Part shown: positions 54,901 to 62,489 of the stretch, piece by piece
Layout of the letters: every line of letters begins with the position of its first letter
Position numbering within the stretch: the first letter of the stretch is position 1
Source of the DNA: Strigops habroptila
Lineage: Eukaryota; Chordata; Aves; Psittaciformes; Psittacidae
Assembly (NCBI RefSeq): GCF_004027225.2
Contig: NC_044278.2
Coordinates: forward strand, 80,178,923-80,242,922
Direction of reading: 5' to 3'
DNA length: 64,000 nt
Position numbers and translations under genes: made by a program
Notes under the pieces: generated by a model
The model's input: the letters and a program-made list of their open reading frames with translations, nothing else
Told to the model about the DNA's origin: nothing
The model's database searches: none

Positions 54901-57900
54901 TTATAAATAAATGCAAAATAATAATCCAAGTTTGTGCATGTAAGTGTGTTGCATTTATAAATCTACTAAGAAACAAAGTAAGCAAGACATACGTTGTTGG
55001 AGCCTCTGAATTTGCTGAAGTGGTCCTAGAGAGAGAAAAGAGTAAACATTTCAGAAGCCAAGTAGCAAAATGCTAGTATTGAAGCACTTGGCAAGAGCAA
55101 TTAATTTTACTTTTTTGTCCTTCCAAGATGGTATTTTTCTTTGTTTATTAATGTGGAACATAACACTTTTAACTCAAGTAGCATAATACTGAATTTAATA
55201 ATATTCTTTGTATGTTATTAAGACAATCATTCTTCAATTAACATTCTCCAGTCATTCACTCTGATCAATGGTGGGTTTCTTTCAGCACACAATTCACAAC
55301 CAAAAAACTCAGTTACAGTGAGCTGCTTATATTTTTAGCTTCAATTGCAATTTCTTTTAAGTGTGCTGTAAAGTGTGCTTAATCAGCTTGGAACCGAGGC
55401 AAAGCACTTTAAAAGTTTACATGTCATGCTTCACTATAGAAGGCTAGGTCTCAGAATCAGAAAAGGTAAGTAAATATAAACGCTGACCAATCTCCTCTCC
55501 CCTAAACCTGTGATTGCTGAACTCACTTCTTGAGGATAGCAGAACAATCATCCATTCTCATATTTGAAGAAAAGACACAGCTCTTTGCTCCACCTGTCTT
55601 TAAGACTGATAGTGACCTTTAAAAACTGGTTATTAGCCTCTATGCATCTTTGTTTCCTGAATCTCACTGGCAAGTAAAGTCTAACAATTATTAGTTATAG
55701 TAACATTCACAGTTTGAAATTGCTTTCACATCTTCAAAGCACTTTAAAAAGATAAACAAATAAATCTTCTAATGCTCATCTCTGTTTAACCAACTGTGCT
55801 TGATGACGTCATTGCTAGATGATCCAGGAAGGGCCATGAAAGCTTCAGAATGACTATGCCCTGTATTTTGGTCTTCTCTGAACTGAGAGTAGAGGAGTAA
55901 CTGAATTAATGCTGAGAAGGACACAGGAAAGCTGTTTGTTAGAAGCTGGGCAGATGCCATATAGAGGATGCATCCTATCCTATGCTTTCAAAATTACCAC
56001 AATCATGATGAGGTATTGAAATGAAGCCAGATAAATTCATCACAGCAGACATAGTAAAAATATCTAATAAGCACTGACTTGAAAGAGAATTAACTTTAAC
56101 ATCTAGGAGCTATCTTTCTTTTGGGTGGTGAGTGAGTGAGTCTTGGCAAAACAGATGGACAATAGGACAATAGTAAGCACAGAATAAGAATAAAAATAAT
56201 TGCTAAACTTGGTTTTAAGGATTCAGATTAAATCTTCCAGTGACAGAGATTCCATAAACTCCCTAGACAATGGTCTACCAAGGAATATACTTAACATGAC
56301 AATGTATCTGTTCATTTTTGTTCCATTTAATTTGCATCACTGATTGCTTGAGACACGTTGCAAATTTCCCAGATTAAAACTGGGGAAGCACAAGGCCATG
56401 CTGCAGCCAATAGGGGACCTAAGCAAAGAATATAATGAAAGTTCATTCATGAGTGTTTTAAACCATCCATATTCTGTTTTTAGATGAAAGCATAAGAAAC
56501 GTTCTCTGTTCTCTTTCTGATCTGCCAGAAAGCAACCAAGGCCAGGTTGGGTAGGGCTTTGAGCAATCTGGTCTAGTGTTCCTGTCTGTGGCAGGGGGGT
56601 TGGAAATAGATGATCCTAAGGTCCCTTCCAATCCAAACCATTTATCCTGGTTTTGGCTTGGATAGAGTTAATTTTCTTCCTAGTAGCTGGTACAGTGCTG
56701 TGTTTTGGCTTTAGTCTGAGAATAATGCTGATAACACACCAATGTTTAAACCACAACACAATTCTATGATTCTATTATCAGAAATGAACATTAAACATTC
56801 ATCTGCAAGTAACTTTAGCTCGAGCTTTTCTTCTAAACTATTTCTTGGACACCTTTCTGGTTGCTGACTAAGCAGACCTTGTGGTTAACCCTGTGCCCAC
56901 TGTTAACCAAAAGGGCACAGGATTAGCCCCTGGTTGTCAGACCACATGACACTGATAGATTCCTGCCCTTATGGCTAGTCACTCTATAGCAGATCTGTCT
57001 TGTGGAGAACTAACTGGAATAGTCCAGAGCAAAACCATGAAGAAAGCTTACAAGCTTTGTAGAAAAAATTTGGGAGCACTTACATAACTTCAAGTTACTG
57101 GCACTTCATATACACAGCCCTCAGTCAATGCTGGACATCAGGCTGCTAAGAGCCCATGCCATCTTGCTTATCAAACACAGTCCCTCAAAGAATTGCCTTC
57201 TTGGCTCACTTCCCAGATCAGCTTTAGCCAAGAATTAGGAAATAACTAGCAATCATCAGTACTTACCTTTTGGTTTCCACTGTTTCTGTCGTGGTCTTAC
57301 TACTTGAAACTGGGGGAGGCATCCAAGATTGCCTGTCAGTGTTAAGAAACAATTTTTTTAGTATTAATTTAATGCTATGGGGCTGAACAGCACACTATGA
57401 ATGTTAGAATGTCAAAAGTGATGTAGAAATATCTGGAAATTTTCTTAAATTATTAGTATTTTGAAATACTGCATGCAGACACTTCTTAGACCACTTTTTG
57501 GTTTTTTGGATTTTTTTCCCCAGACAACTGAATGAAATTGGAAATAATATAGCAATTTTAATTAATTTTGTAAAAAAAATGTGTTCTCTGACTCTAGGTG
57601 GTCTTACCTGCAGTCTGAATGGTACAAATAAATGGATCATTCATGTGAAGGACAGATAGAATGCACAAAGGGAAGAGTGTCAAGTATCAACCCAAGAAAC
57701 ACATTCAGGCTGGTATTAAAGGTCACATAAACATCACAAGCACTTTCACTTCTTTTTTTCTTTTTTTTTCTCAAAACTATTAATTCAGCAATTGTTTGTG
57801 AGGGAAAAGCAATTGCACCATAAACACTGCAGTTCAGTGATGGCTTTTCATATCTTCAAAGAGCCTGAAGAGAACTACTGGGCTGAAAACACCATAAACT

Positions 57901-60101
57901 TCCACCAAACAAGCAAAGCTGTCAATAGGAAAATGATGATATTTTAATTTCTACTTCCATAATTCTACCAATCACCATTTTTACACATGAAATATAGAAA
58001 AGAAAATCAAAAAAGGCAGAATTCATGCCTGGGAAGGATGCATAAAAATATAGCCATTGTCACCAGTACATTTTAACTCAAAAAAGTAGTTCTTTGTTCT
58101 AAACCCTGTTTTTATTCTTGCCCAAAGAAATCCAAATTTTTAAAGCTAGCTGTTCATCATATAGAAAACCATGCGGTTCATATGTACTGAAACAGCACAG
58201 GTTTAAGTTTGGCATCAGACATTTTGCAATTACAGTGAGCTACAATGCTTTAAATTTAGACATGGAAAAGACATACGGTAGCTGAGTTAAGGGCTGCAGC
58301 AAAGTGCCAGCATCTGTTGCTCTATGTTCACCATGCTCACAAAACTGGCTCTACAGAGATTACCTTGCAACACAGTACTCCCATGGAAAAAGCCAGAGCA
58401 TGTAAAAGTTTAATTCTAGGAGCTTGCTGAGAAATAGGAGTATGCTGGAGGAGAAAGTTGGTAATGCTCTTTTTATGTAGTTGTGATATGCTACTGAAGT
58501 TTCATAGAGCGCTATATACTCTGTGGCAACCAAGCAATGGTGGTAACAAATACCTTTTTTTCTTGATTGGAGAAGTCGCAGCAGTGTTTGTGGGTCCTGC
58601 ATTAGGAGTCCAAGATTGTCTGTTAAGGAAATATACTTAATTCTTAAATAATTGTATAATTGTGCATGAAAAAAAGTCAAAAAGTTATTGTCTTGTCCTG
58701 TGCAATTCTTAATGTAAGAGTAACAGAAGAATAGAGCTTTACAAACTATTTTATTGCACTTTGGCAAGAAAAAAAATATATACTATTTAAGTCTAACTTA
58801 AGTCTCACTTCAGAATTCATGGTAGGTCTATTAAACAGTCATCTCTAGACAAAATAAAATAAAATCCAATTTAGATGATGTTTCATGTGTCATCATCACC
58901 ATGATTTACAACATAATGGTGCAAAATCATAATTCAAAAGAATAATCTCATTTGAACTTTAAATGCCAGGGATACTCATTTGCTCTTCAGAGTAATATCT
59001 CAGCACTTCACAAGATGACATTTAATTGCTGTGCTCAGCCCTCACTGGCATCTATATTCATTGTAATTTATTACTGATAGAGCAGGACTGACAGCCATAC
59101 ATTTGTCCCTTTACATTTAAAAGATCGTGTCTGAGCTTTTCTGACTTTCAATTTTTAAATAAAAATTTCAATTAGGTAAGAACTGTAAATTCTTAAGAAT
59201 ATAAATTTTTAGTGTGGTGTAGTCAGATATTTAAAGTGGCCATCTCTGCATCACAACAACTTTTTTAATAACATGTAAAAAAAAATGTGCTAGCTTATTT
59301 TAAACTAAAAATTGGTTTCAACTTGTTTTAAACAAAAGACTGACCTTCTGACAGAAGAAAAGCCTTCCACTGGAAAAATCAGTTAGCCTGTCTATCAAAA
59401 AACCATTTCTTATGTTTTGGTACTCAGGTTTTCCATTGGCGATGTTCAATGGCTTTTTCCACTGGAAACCTTAATTAGAATTCTTTAGTGTAGTCTTTCC
59501 TCAGCAATACCTGTTATATTTGGTAGAATTCATGCAGAGAAATGTAGAGCTCAAGAACATGCCCCCACTGAACTGTTTGCAAAACCTTCTTACTCTTTCT
59601 GGATTTTTTTATAAAATATTGTGTTTCTTAAACAATTGCTTGTTTATGAGTGAATGTGCAATCTGAAGTGGCCTCTCTCTTAATCTATGTGGAGAAATAG
59701 GCATTTTAAAGGAAAGTTCCTCTTCTTCTAAAGAAAATATCTGAGAGACATCAGGTCAATTGTCCTCCAAAAGATCCTTTTTCTCCTCACTAGCTATAAA
59801 AAGAGTCTGTGATAACCTAGATATAGAAGTCAGCATTTCAGATGTCAGGTGTTGAAATTAAGCCTACTATTCAGCCATATGCCATATAAATAATGTCTTT
59901 ATATATTCTGGGCATGTCCATGTAATCAAAAATTATGATATTTTATAATACTTAGGTGATGATGCATCATAAATGATACCTGATAAGTTATAATACATAA
60001 TACATAGATGATTAAGTTTCCAGATATCATACCTGTTGCTTTCCTTGTTATTCAGAGTTGGGGACTTATGTATTTTATCAGTATCACTTTTGCCTGGAAT
60101 T
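27942..60101 (-). CDS. SCEL: SCEL (sciellin) gene, partial, exon-joined on the minus strand
   Basis: Sciellin is a precursor of the cornified envelope of stratified epithelia, with a central array of about 20-residue repeats encoded by separate short exons and one C-terminal LIM domain. Thirteen minus-strand exons were read here, plus a proposed terminal exon. Every internal exon up to the first LIM exon begins with one base and ends with two bases of a split codon, so the joined frame stays open. Diagnostic parts are the repeats (for example [18 protein letters not shown]), the motif TVYSTSDR just before the LIM domain, and the LIM cysteines CTYC, CCHSTC, CEVC and CEPC. The 5' exons lie beyond the right edge. 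SLAIN1 follows downstream on the same strand, as in human. I am sure of the gene identity; exon completeness in the repeat region is uncertain because the search was by eye. Confidence 0.93.
27962..28609 (-). other. SCEL: SCEL last intron
   Basis: A noncoding stretch of about 650 bases between the second LIM exon and the proposed terminal exon. No repeat was recognised. Its status as an intron depends on the terminal exon being real. Confidence 0.45.
28610..28712 (-). CDS. SCEL: SCEL exon, second half of LIM domain
   Basis: A 103-base exon encodes the second zinc finger: [20 protein letters not shown], then [14 protein letters not shown]. The four zinc ligands are the Cys pair at the start and HCEPC near the end, so the LIM domain is complete together with 31624-31732. 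The acceptor is acttgtgtgtcgaag, and the donor AAAG then gtaagatgc is strong, leaving one base (G) for the next codon. If the donor were not used, the frame would read a few more codons to a stop near 28584, which would be an alternative C-terminus. Confidence 0.96.
29973..30090 (+). mobile_element. CR1 3' tail
   Basis: The last 120 bases of a CR1, with the block cccatggcaggggg, the tagatgatcttaaggtc motif and terminal attctatgattctatgattc copies. It lies in the SCEL intron between the LIM exons. Confidence 0.9.
31366..31445. repeat. Purine-rich low-complexity stretch
   Basis: The plus strand is almost all A and G (gaaggatagacagggagagg and similar). On the transcribed SCEL strand it is a pyrimidine tract. 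No coding role is evident. Confidence 0.7.
31624..31732 (-). CDS. SCEL: SCEL exon, first half of LIM domain
   Basis: A 109-base exon encodes the first zinc finger of the C-terminal LIM domain. The acceptor is ttgtattatatacgcag and the donor TTCAAG then gtaaga. Key residues are Cys-x2-Cys in [10 protein letters not shown], then His and Cys in ICCHSTCFK; the run between them includes [12 protein letters not shown] domains bind two zinc ions and act in protein-protein contacts; sciellin's is thought to aid its localisation or assembly. The exon ends on a complete Lys codon, so the next exon starts in phase 0. Confidence 0.96.
31733..33017 (-). other. SCEL: SCEL intron before the first LIM exon
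   Basis: An intron of about 1.3 kb. It is AT-rich with no repeat or coding signal recognised. Confidence 0.85.
33018..33092 (-). CDS. SCEL: SCEL pre-LIM exon (TVYSTSDR)
   Basis: A 75-base exon with acceptor ttgcttttctctcactgattcacag and a perfect donor GATCG then gtaagta. It reads [17 protein letters not shown] then TVYSTSD, and the split codon CG plus G gives Arg. The TVYSTSDRS segment just before the LIM domain is highly conserved in sciellin, so this exon fixes the gene identity together with the two LIM exons. Confidence 0.94.
33093..36542 (-). other. SCEL: SCEL intron between linker and pre-LIM exons
   Basis: An AT-rich intron of about 3.45 kb. No SCEL exon was found by eye. It holds an unexplained plus-strand open frame at about 35397-35627, listed separately. 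No transposon was recognised. Confidence 0.8.
35397..35627 (+). other. Unassigned open frame after a strong acceptor-like site
   Basis: On the plus strand, opposite to SCEL, a long pyrimidine run ending in tttttctcag is followed by an open frame to a stop at 35627. It includes [20 protein letters not shown] and later [21 protein letters not shown] do not recognise it. The amino-acid mix is protein-like (Tyr, Asp, His and Lys mixed, few Leu runs), but a chance frame of this size is common in 64 kb. It could be the end of an antisense transcript. Confidence 0.15.
36543..36632 (-). CDS. SCEL: SCEL linker exon between repeats and LIM domain
   Basis: A 90-base exon has a strong acceptor (atggtttctctttttag) and donor ACCAG then gtactg. 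It reads [20 protein letters not shown] then YYSDSERKT, ending AG to give Ser with the first base of the next exon. It occupies the place of the variable linker between the repeats and the LIM domain in sciellin. The core ALNNLPE may be a trace of a repeat. Frame and phase fit both neighbours. Confidence 0.8.
36633..38138 (-). other. SCEL: SCEL intron between last repeat and linker exon
   Basis: An AT-rich intron of about 1.5 kb. Nothing else was recognised apart from a short TA microsatellite near 37032-37050. Confidence 0.8.
38139..38198 (-). CDS. SCEL: SCEL sciellin-repeat exon
   Basis: A 60-base exon with acceptor cttcctcactttcacag and donor AAGCA then gtgaga. It reads [19 protein letters not shown] with a split Gln codon (CA plus A). 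The Gly-x-Asp-Leu start and the Glu-Val in the middle mark it as a sciellin repeat parallel to the exon at 39674, which has [10 protein letters not shown] at the same positions. It is the last repeat before the linker exons. Confidence 0.87.
38489..38593. repeat. Direct repeat copy 1 (pair with 39497-39601)
   Basis: About 105 bases, with the core aagttaaaattctatggttt, recur without gaps exactly 1008 bases to the right at 39497-39601, with scattered substitutions. The sequence is noncoding and not a transposon family I recognise. Confidence 0.82.
38693..38945 (-). mobile_element. Old CR1 fragment, reverse orientation
   Basis: CR1 3' region read on the minus strand: the plus strand shows gtccaacctcctactcgaag, then agcaggttgctcaggactt, and the block ending cagcctggatctttcttgtt. 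It is more diverged than the other CR1 copies here, with no clear tail repeats, so it is an older insertion. Boundaries are approximate. Confidence 0.78.
39497..39601. repeat. Direct repeat copy 2 (pair with 38489-38593)
   Basis: The second copy of the pair. On the minus strand it lies about 70 bases downstream of the repeat exon 39674-39730, in the GC-AG intron. See the paired entry and the finding on local duplication. Confidence 0.82.
39674..39730 (-). CDS. SCEL: SCEL sciellin-repeat exon with GC donor
   Basis: A 57-base exon with acceptor gtatttgtttgttgtttcag. It reads [18 protein letters not shown] plus a split Arg codon, a 19-residue sciellin repeat. At the point where phase and repeat length require a donor, the sequence is AAGAG then gcaagg. 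This is the consensus of a GC-AG intron and the remaining donor bases fit well. No GT donor in phase is nearby. The next exon downstream (38139) takes up the frame. Confidence 0.87.
39731..41235 (-). other. SCEL: SCEL intron between repeat exons
   Basis: An AT-rich intron of about 1.5 kb. It contains a short trinucleotide-like run of att/atc units near 40409-40445. No transposon or extra exon was recognised. Confidence 0.82.
40405..40446. repeat. Imperfect att/atc trinucleotide run
   Basis: Interrupted att, act and atc units (attattactattatcatcat and so on) over about 40 bases in a SCEL intron. Confidence 0.7.
41236..41295 (-). CDS. SCEL: SCEL sciellin-repeat exon
   Basis: A 60-base exon encodes one 20-residue repeat. 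The acceptor is ggctttgttctgtctccaaag and the donor AAGGA then gtaagtc is near perfect. It reads [19 protein letters not shown] plus a split Glu codon. This matches the family repeat pattern (Asn-Gln-x-Leu-Asp-Asn-x-Ile/Leu-Lys-Val-Asn-Pro) almost residue for residue. It is the best-preserved repeat in the window. The neighbouring repeats at 39674 and 38139 follow in the same phase. Confidence 0.93.
42470..42521 (-). pseudogene. SCEL: Sciellin-repeat exon with a lost splice donor
   Basis: A good acceptor (ttttgtttcattcccag) is followed in the SCEL phase by [17 protein letters not shown], a clear sciellin repeat core (Asp-Leu-x-Asn-Leu, then a basic and proline-containing half). The usual donor is absent: after CAG the sequence reads gaagaa instead of gtaaga, and no GT or GC donor lies in the required phase before an in-frame stop a few codons on. 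The likely reading is a former repeat exon that lost its donor. A base-level assembly error is the alternative. Confidence 0.6.
43226..43288 (-). CDS. Possible SCEL repeat exon (weak)
   Basis: A 63-base open segment has the phase used by the other SCEL exons: one base, then codons, then two bases before a gt. It reads [20 protein letters not shown]. The LIK and the Pro-Asn-rich second half resemble a sciellin repeat, but the upstream Asp-Leu signature is missing. The donor (CAGA then gtagcg) and acceptor (ctgagctaag) are both weak. It may be a real divergent repeat, a decayed one, or chance. RNA evidence would decide. Confidence 0.28.
43553..43604. repeat. 26-base tandem duplication
   Basis: Two adjacent 26-base copies (43553-43578 and 43579-43604) beginning atatcaaatgctatataa/c differ at a single base. 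This is a recent-looking small duplication in the SCEL intron. Confidence 0.85.
44560..44690. repeat. Degenerate tandem repeat
   Basis: Repeated copies of aaatgtaaagcattta and of ggatatgtggata-like units alternate over about 130 bases. Units are partly perfect. The stretch lies in the long SCEL intron. Confidence 0.75.
46697..46750. repeat. G/T-rich simple sequence
   Basis: tttggttttggttttggggg followed by T-rich runs, similar to the stretch near 23.1 kb. It lies in the long SCEL intron. Confidence 0.7.
51932..51987. repeat. A/C-rich simple sequence
   Basis: aaaaaacccccaacaacc and repeated aaaccaaaccaaac-type units. It is the complement type of the G/T-rich runs at 23.1 and 46.7 kb. It lies in the long SCEL intron. 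Confidence 0.75.
52558..52629 (-). CDS. SCEL: SCEL exon before the repeat array
   Basis: A 72-base exon with acceptor gtttccaccattcctattgcag and donor GCAAG then gtaaca. It reads [20 protein letters not shown] then ATA, ending in a split Arg codon. Its position, directly before the sciellin repeats, fits the human segment that precedes the first repeat, although similarity is low. A CR1 fragment begins only about 30 bases upstream of the acceptor, so nearly all of the normal branch-point region is bounded by transposon sequence. Confidence 0.8.
52657..53353 (+). mobile_element. CR1 LINE 3' fragment with open C-terminal ORF2
   Basis: A 5'-truncated CR1 ending in the typical tandem attctatg-type tail at 53328-53353. 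It keeps an uninterrupted open frame (52671-53258, 195 codons) for the C-terminal end of the CR1 polymerase, including [20 protein letters not shown] and [19 protein letters not shown]. The intact frame suggests a fairly young insertion. Its 5' end lies about 30 bases from the SCEL splice acceptor at 52630. Confidence 0.93.
53486..53885 (+). mobile_element. CR1 LINE 3' fragment
   Basis: A second truncated CR1 in the same orientation, 133 bases after the first, with the same 3' tail (53863-53885). Its open part encodes the last residues of the polymerase ([20 protein letters not shown]). It aligns with the downstream part of the neighbour at 52657-53353 with scattered differences. It is therefore a separate insertion or a local duplication. 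Confidence 0.92.
54993..55025 (-). CDS. SCEL: SCEL mini-exon (33 bases)
   Basis: A very short exon has a strong acceptor (gtttactcttttctctctctag) and a good donor (ACAAC then gtatgtct). It reads [10 protein letters not shown], and the split codon AC plus G gives Thr. Phase and split codon fit both neighbours. The content (Thr, Ser, Ala) suits the low-complexity centre of sciellin. No residues are diagnostic, so the call rests on the quality of the splice sites and frame continuity. Confidence 0.72.
56535..56776 (+). mobile_element. CR1 3' tail interrupted by an LTR remnant
   Basis: CR1 3'-end sequence from about 56535 to 56642 (aggccaggttgggtagggct onward, with the tggaa-tagatgat motif) breaks off at ccaaaccat. 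The last CR1 tail repeats (attctatgattctat) resume at 56761. The sequence between is LTR-derived (next entry). Confidence 0.85.
56644..56760 (+). mobile_element. LTR remnant nested in CR1, internally deleted
   Basis: About 117 bases match the first roughly 100 bases of the solo LTR at 17399-17991 (ctggttttggctgggatagagttaatttt region, here with a few changes), and then jump to its last dozen bases (aaaccacaaca). The centre of the LTR, some 470 bases, is missing. This is a solo LTR of an endogenous retrovirus reduced by internal deletion. No coding sequence is present. Confidence 0.8.
57267..57332 (-). CDS. SCEL: SCEL exon with QSWMPPP motif
   Basis: A 66-base exon with acceptor ttgtttcttaacactgacag and a perfect donor AAAAG then gtaagta. 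It reads [20 protein letters not shown] then K, ending in a split Arg codon. Human sciellin has a QSW-plus-proline run directly after a Lys/Arg cluster, which is what the join with the upstream exon gives here. The chain is Pro/Ser/Thr-rich with no globular domain. The paralogous exon at 58554-58619 starts with the same QSW. Confidence 0.9.
57333..58553 (-). other. SCEL: SCEL intron between the duplicated QSW exons
   Basis: An AT-rich intron of about 1.2 kb separating the two 66-base paralogous exons. No repeat or further exon was recognised. Confidence 0.82.
58554..58619 (-). CDS. SCEL: SCEL exon with QSW start and PIKKKR end
   Basis: A 66-base exon with acceptor atttccttaacag and donor AAAAG then gtatttg. 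It reads [20 protein letters not shown] then K, with Arg completed across the junction. The end PIKKKR followed in the next exon by QSW matches the Lys/Arg-rich stretch followed by QSW in human sciellin, which supports the assignment. The exon has the same length and the same QSW start as the next exon at 57267-57332, so the two look like duplicates of one ancestral exon. Confidence 0.85.
58620..60032 (-). other. SCEL: SCEL intron
   Basis: An AT-rich intron of about 1.4 kb with no recognised repeat or exon. Confidence 0.75.
60033..60101 (-). CDS. SCEL: SCEL exon, N-terminal/central region
   Basis: A 69-base exon lies between an acceptor (tgtgtttctgacag) and a donor (AACAG then gtatgata). It reads [18 protein letters not shown] then KESN, with the split codon AG completed by the next exon to Arg. 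It is hydrophilic and rich in Lys, Ser and Asn, like the low-complexity N-terminal half of sciellin. It is the most 5' SCEL exon I can read; earlier exons must lie beyond the window, past the CR1 element that starts near 61.0 kb. The frame and split-codon phase match all the other exons. Sequence similarity to human in this part is weak, so the call rests on splice sites, phase and position. Confidence 0.72.
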
Positions 60102-61015
60102 CTGTCAGAAACACAGAAATTATTTATAACATACACTCTAGATATTAAAAAAAAGTAAAATAACCCACTTCTGATAATGTTAAATGATGGAGGTTTTTTT
60201 CCCTCTGTACAGATTAAAAATTGCCCAGTATTAAAATAAGTCTAGAACCGCATCTGAATTAATACAAATTTAGTTCATTAACATCTGAAGAGTCTAAGTA
60301 GCTCACTGAAAAAAAACTTGTTTAAAAGGTTATGTTCAAACACTAATTGATATACTGTATCAAGGCTCATTGTCGTTAAGTTGATTGCAACTTCTTTGAA
60401 TTAGACCAGAATATGAGGAACAAAGCAATGTTCAGCCAAGTAGCACATAAACTATTCCCTTCCCCTCTCCCTCACCATCCCTTGAGACATGCAACAGTCT
60501 CATTTTCTTTACAGCTCTTCGAGATCAATGTGCTTTGACAACTCTTGTGTGAAATCCCCAACAAAGCATGGTAGTGACCTGCAGAAATAACATCTATCAA
60601 TAAGTTAGATTATTTGTGCTTGAATTACTTTCATTAAGCCATGAAATTTACACTGAGAAACTACCACATGATTTTTCAAGCCCTTTATGGATTCTACAGC
60701 TGTTGTGTAAACCCCAAATTTTCACAGAAAGCACCACATAGCTACCATAGCTAAAGCAGCTTAAGCACTTATTTTATTTCAACTTTCTTCCCGTATATAG
60801 AATACCCTTTAATAAGAATAGTGGGACTCCAAAAAGCTCAAATATAAAGTGATGCACATTGAAATTGATTACAAATAGTAAGGTGAGGGGGTTATGTTAA
60901 ATATTCGGTTACAAAAACTGATTTACATATAGAAATTTAAATAAATAAGTTTAAAACTTATTTACATATAGAAATTACTTAATTTTAGTTATCTCCATCT
61001 AGAATTGCAGACGTA
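60102..61015 (-). other. SCEL: SCEL intron upstream of the first visible exon
   Basis: An AT-rich sequence running to the CR1 insertion. A 17-base direct repeat (atttacatatagaaatt) occurs near 60922 and 60961. No exon was seen. The intron presumably continues past the right edge, with the CR1 element inserted in it. Confidence 0.6.
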
Positions 61016-61278
61016 TCTCCAGAGAGGACGCCCTTAACACCGGAGCGGGGGGAAGCGCAGCGTCCAGGAACCTCAGTTCGGAGCGGCAAGAGCGACCGAG
61101 GGAGCCTCAAGTCCTCGACAGGACTTGCCCAGCACCCGGCAGCTCAGCTCACGCGAGCAGCTGACTCACAGGGGGCGGCGCCAGGAGGGACGGCACCAGC
61201 CCCCAGTGGGGAAAAACCCATCCCAGGGAGCGCGGCGAATAGGGCGTGGCGCGGCAGTTTGCGCGAGCAGCGAGCGGG

Positions 61279-62214
61279 ATGGTGAGCACTCGCCTCAGGA
61301 CCAGGTCTCGCTGTGGGAGCTCTGCTCTGGCTGCTCCGGCGGTGGCCAGCGTAGGCACCCAGACAGAGCCGGTGAGAGGGGAGGCTGCGGCGCAGACCTC
61401 GGAGTGTGGAGAGTACCTCGACTCGTCTCGTGAGGCGAGGGTGCACAATGGGCAGGGCTGCACTCGGTGCGCCCTGGTGGAGGTCCTCCTGCAGCAGGTG
61501 GCTGAGCTGCGGGAGGCTGTTCGAGAGCTAAAAGATGCCAGGGAAGCTGAGAGGAAGCTGGGCTGCTTGCTCCAGGCCCAAACTGTGCAGGGGCTGCAAA
61601 CGTCCAGCATTGCTCATATAGGAAAGAAGGAGGGCAGCAACCCGGGAAGCTGGGAATTAGTAACGAGAAAAACTAACAAAAAAAGGAGGAAGAGGACAAT
61701 TAACGACAAGGGGCTTCCTCCTAAATCTGATGTCCCCACCCAGAACCGCTTCGCGGTTCTGCAGGGGGCTAATGAGAAAGCACCCACCACACTTAATGAG
61801 CATCCTGCTGATGCACCAGTAAAGAGGATCACTACTGGTGCCTCCAGGAAAAAGCGGAGGGTCATAGTAGTAGGGGACTCTACTTTGAAAGGCACAGAGG
61901 CACCCATCTGCCGGCTTTATCCAGTCTCGACGGAGGTGTGTTGCCTGCCAGGGGCTCGGATCAGGGGTGTTGCTGAGAGGCTGCCTGCTCTAGTAAGTCC
62001 TGCTGACTATTACCCCCTTCTAGTGGTCCATGTGGGTGCTAGAGATATAGATAGCAGTAGCCTGGAGAACATTAAGAAGGACTACAGAGCCCTGGGAGAG
62101 GTGGTTAGGGGCTCTGGAGCTCAGACAGTTTTTTCATCGATTCTCCAGGACAAAGGGGGGGACCTTAAAAACGCTAGGCGCATTTGGCAGGTTAATAAAT
62201 GGTTAGAATGGTGA
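61279..62214 (+). pseudogene. CR1 ORF1 with SGNH-esterase-like domain, prematurely stopped
   Basis: This is an open frame of 311 codons from the Met in MVSTRLRTRSRC; an upstream in-frame Met at 61246 exists but the later start fits the family better. In order it has a Cys/His-poor N-terminus, a coiled coil around residues 64-100 (LVEVLLQQVAELREAVRELK), basic clusters (TNKKRRKR, RKKRR) suited to RNA binding, and an SGNH-hydrolase-like domain beginning VIVVGDSTLKG with the GDS serine motif. The later block reads VVHVGARDID, where the usual Asn of the Gly-x-Asn-Asp block is replaced. The frame stops at a TGA right after NKWLEW; related sequence continues beyond it, so the C-terminus is lost. Confidence 0.85.
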
Positions 62215-62489
62215 TGCCATAGCCAGGGGTTTGGCTATTTAGAACATTTGGGAGGCCAGGTCTACTGGAGGCTGGTGGAGCTGGTCTGACAAAGAAGGGG
62301 AAGAGCTGTTTTGGTAGGAGGCTTGCCAGGCTGGTCAAGAAAGCTTTAAACTAGATGTGTTGGGGGAGGGGAGCATTGATCCATCCCAACACTCCTGGTC
62401 AGTTGCCAGCACCTGTAATAAGTGCTTGGAGTGATGTAGAGATGTTCCAGCTGCCCCAGCCATTGAGTCGGCTGCATTTGGAGCTCGGC

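Larger units (their letters stand above)
52630..54992 (-). other. SCEL: SCEL intron with two CR1 fragments
   Basis: An intron of about 2.4 kb. Two CR1 3' fragments on the plus strand (about 52657-53353 and 53486-53885) fill the half nearest the acceptor. The remainder is AT-rich and featureless. Confidence 0.8.
55026..57266 (-). other. SCEL: SCEL intron with nested CR1/LTR remnant
   Basis: An intron of about 2.2 kb. It contains a CR1 tail interrupted by a short LTR remnant (about 56535-56776). Nothing else was recognised. Confidence 0.8.
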
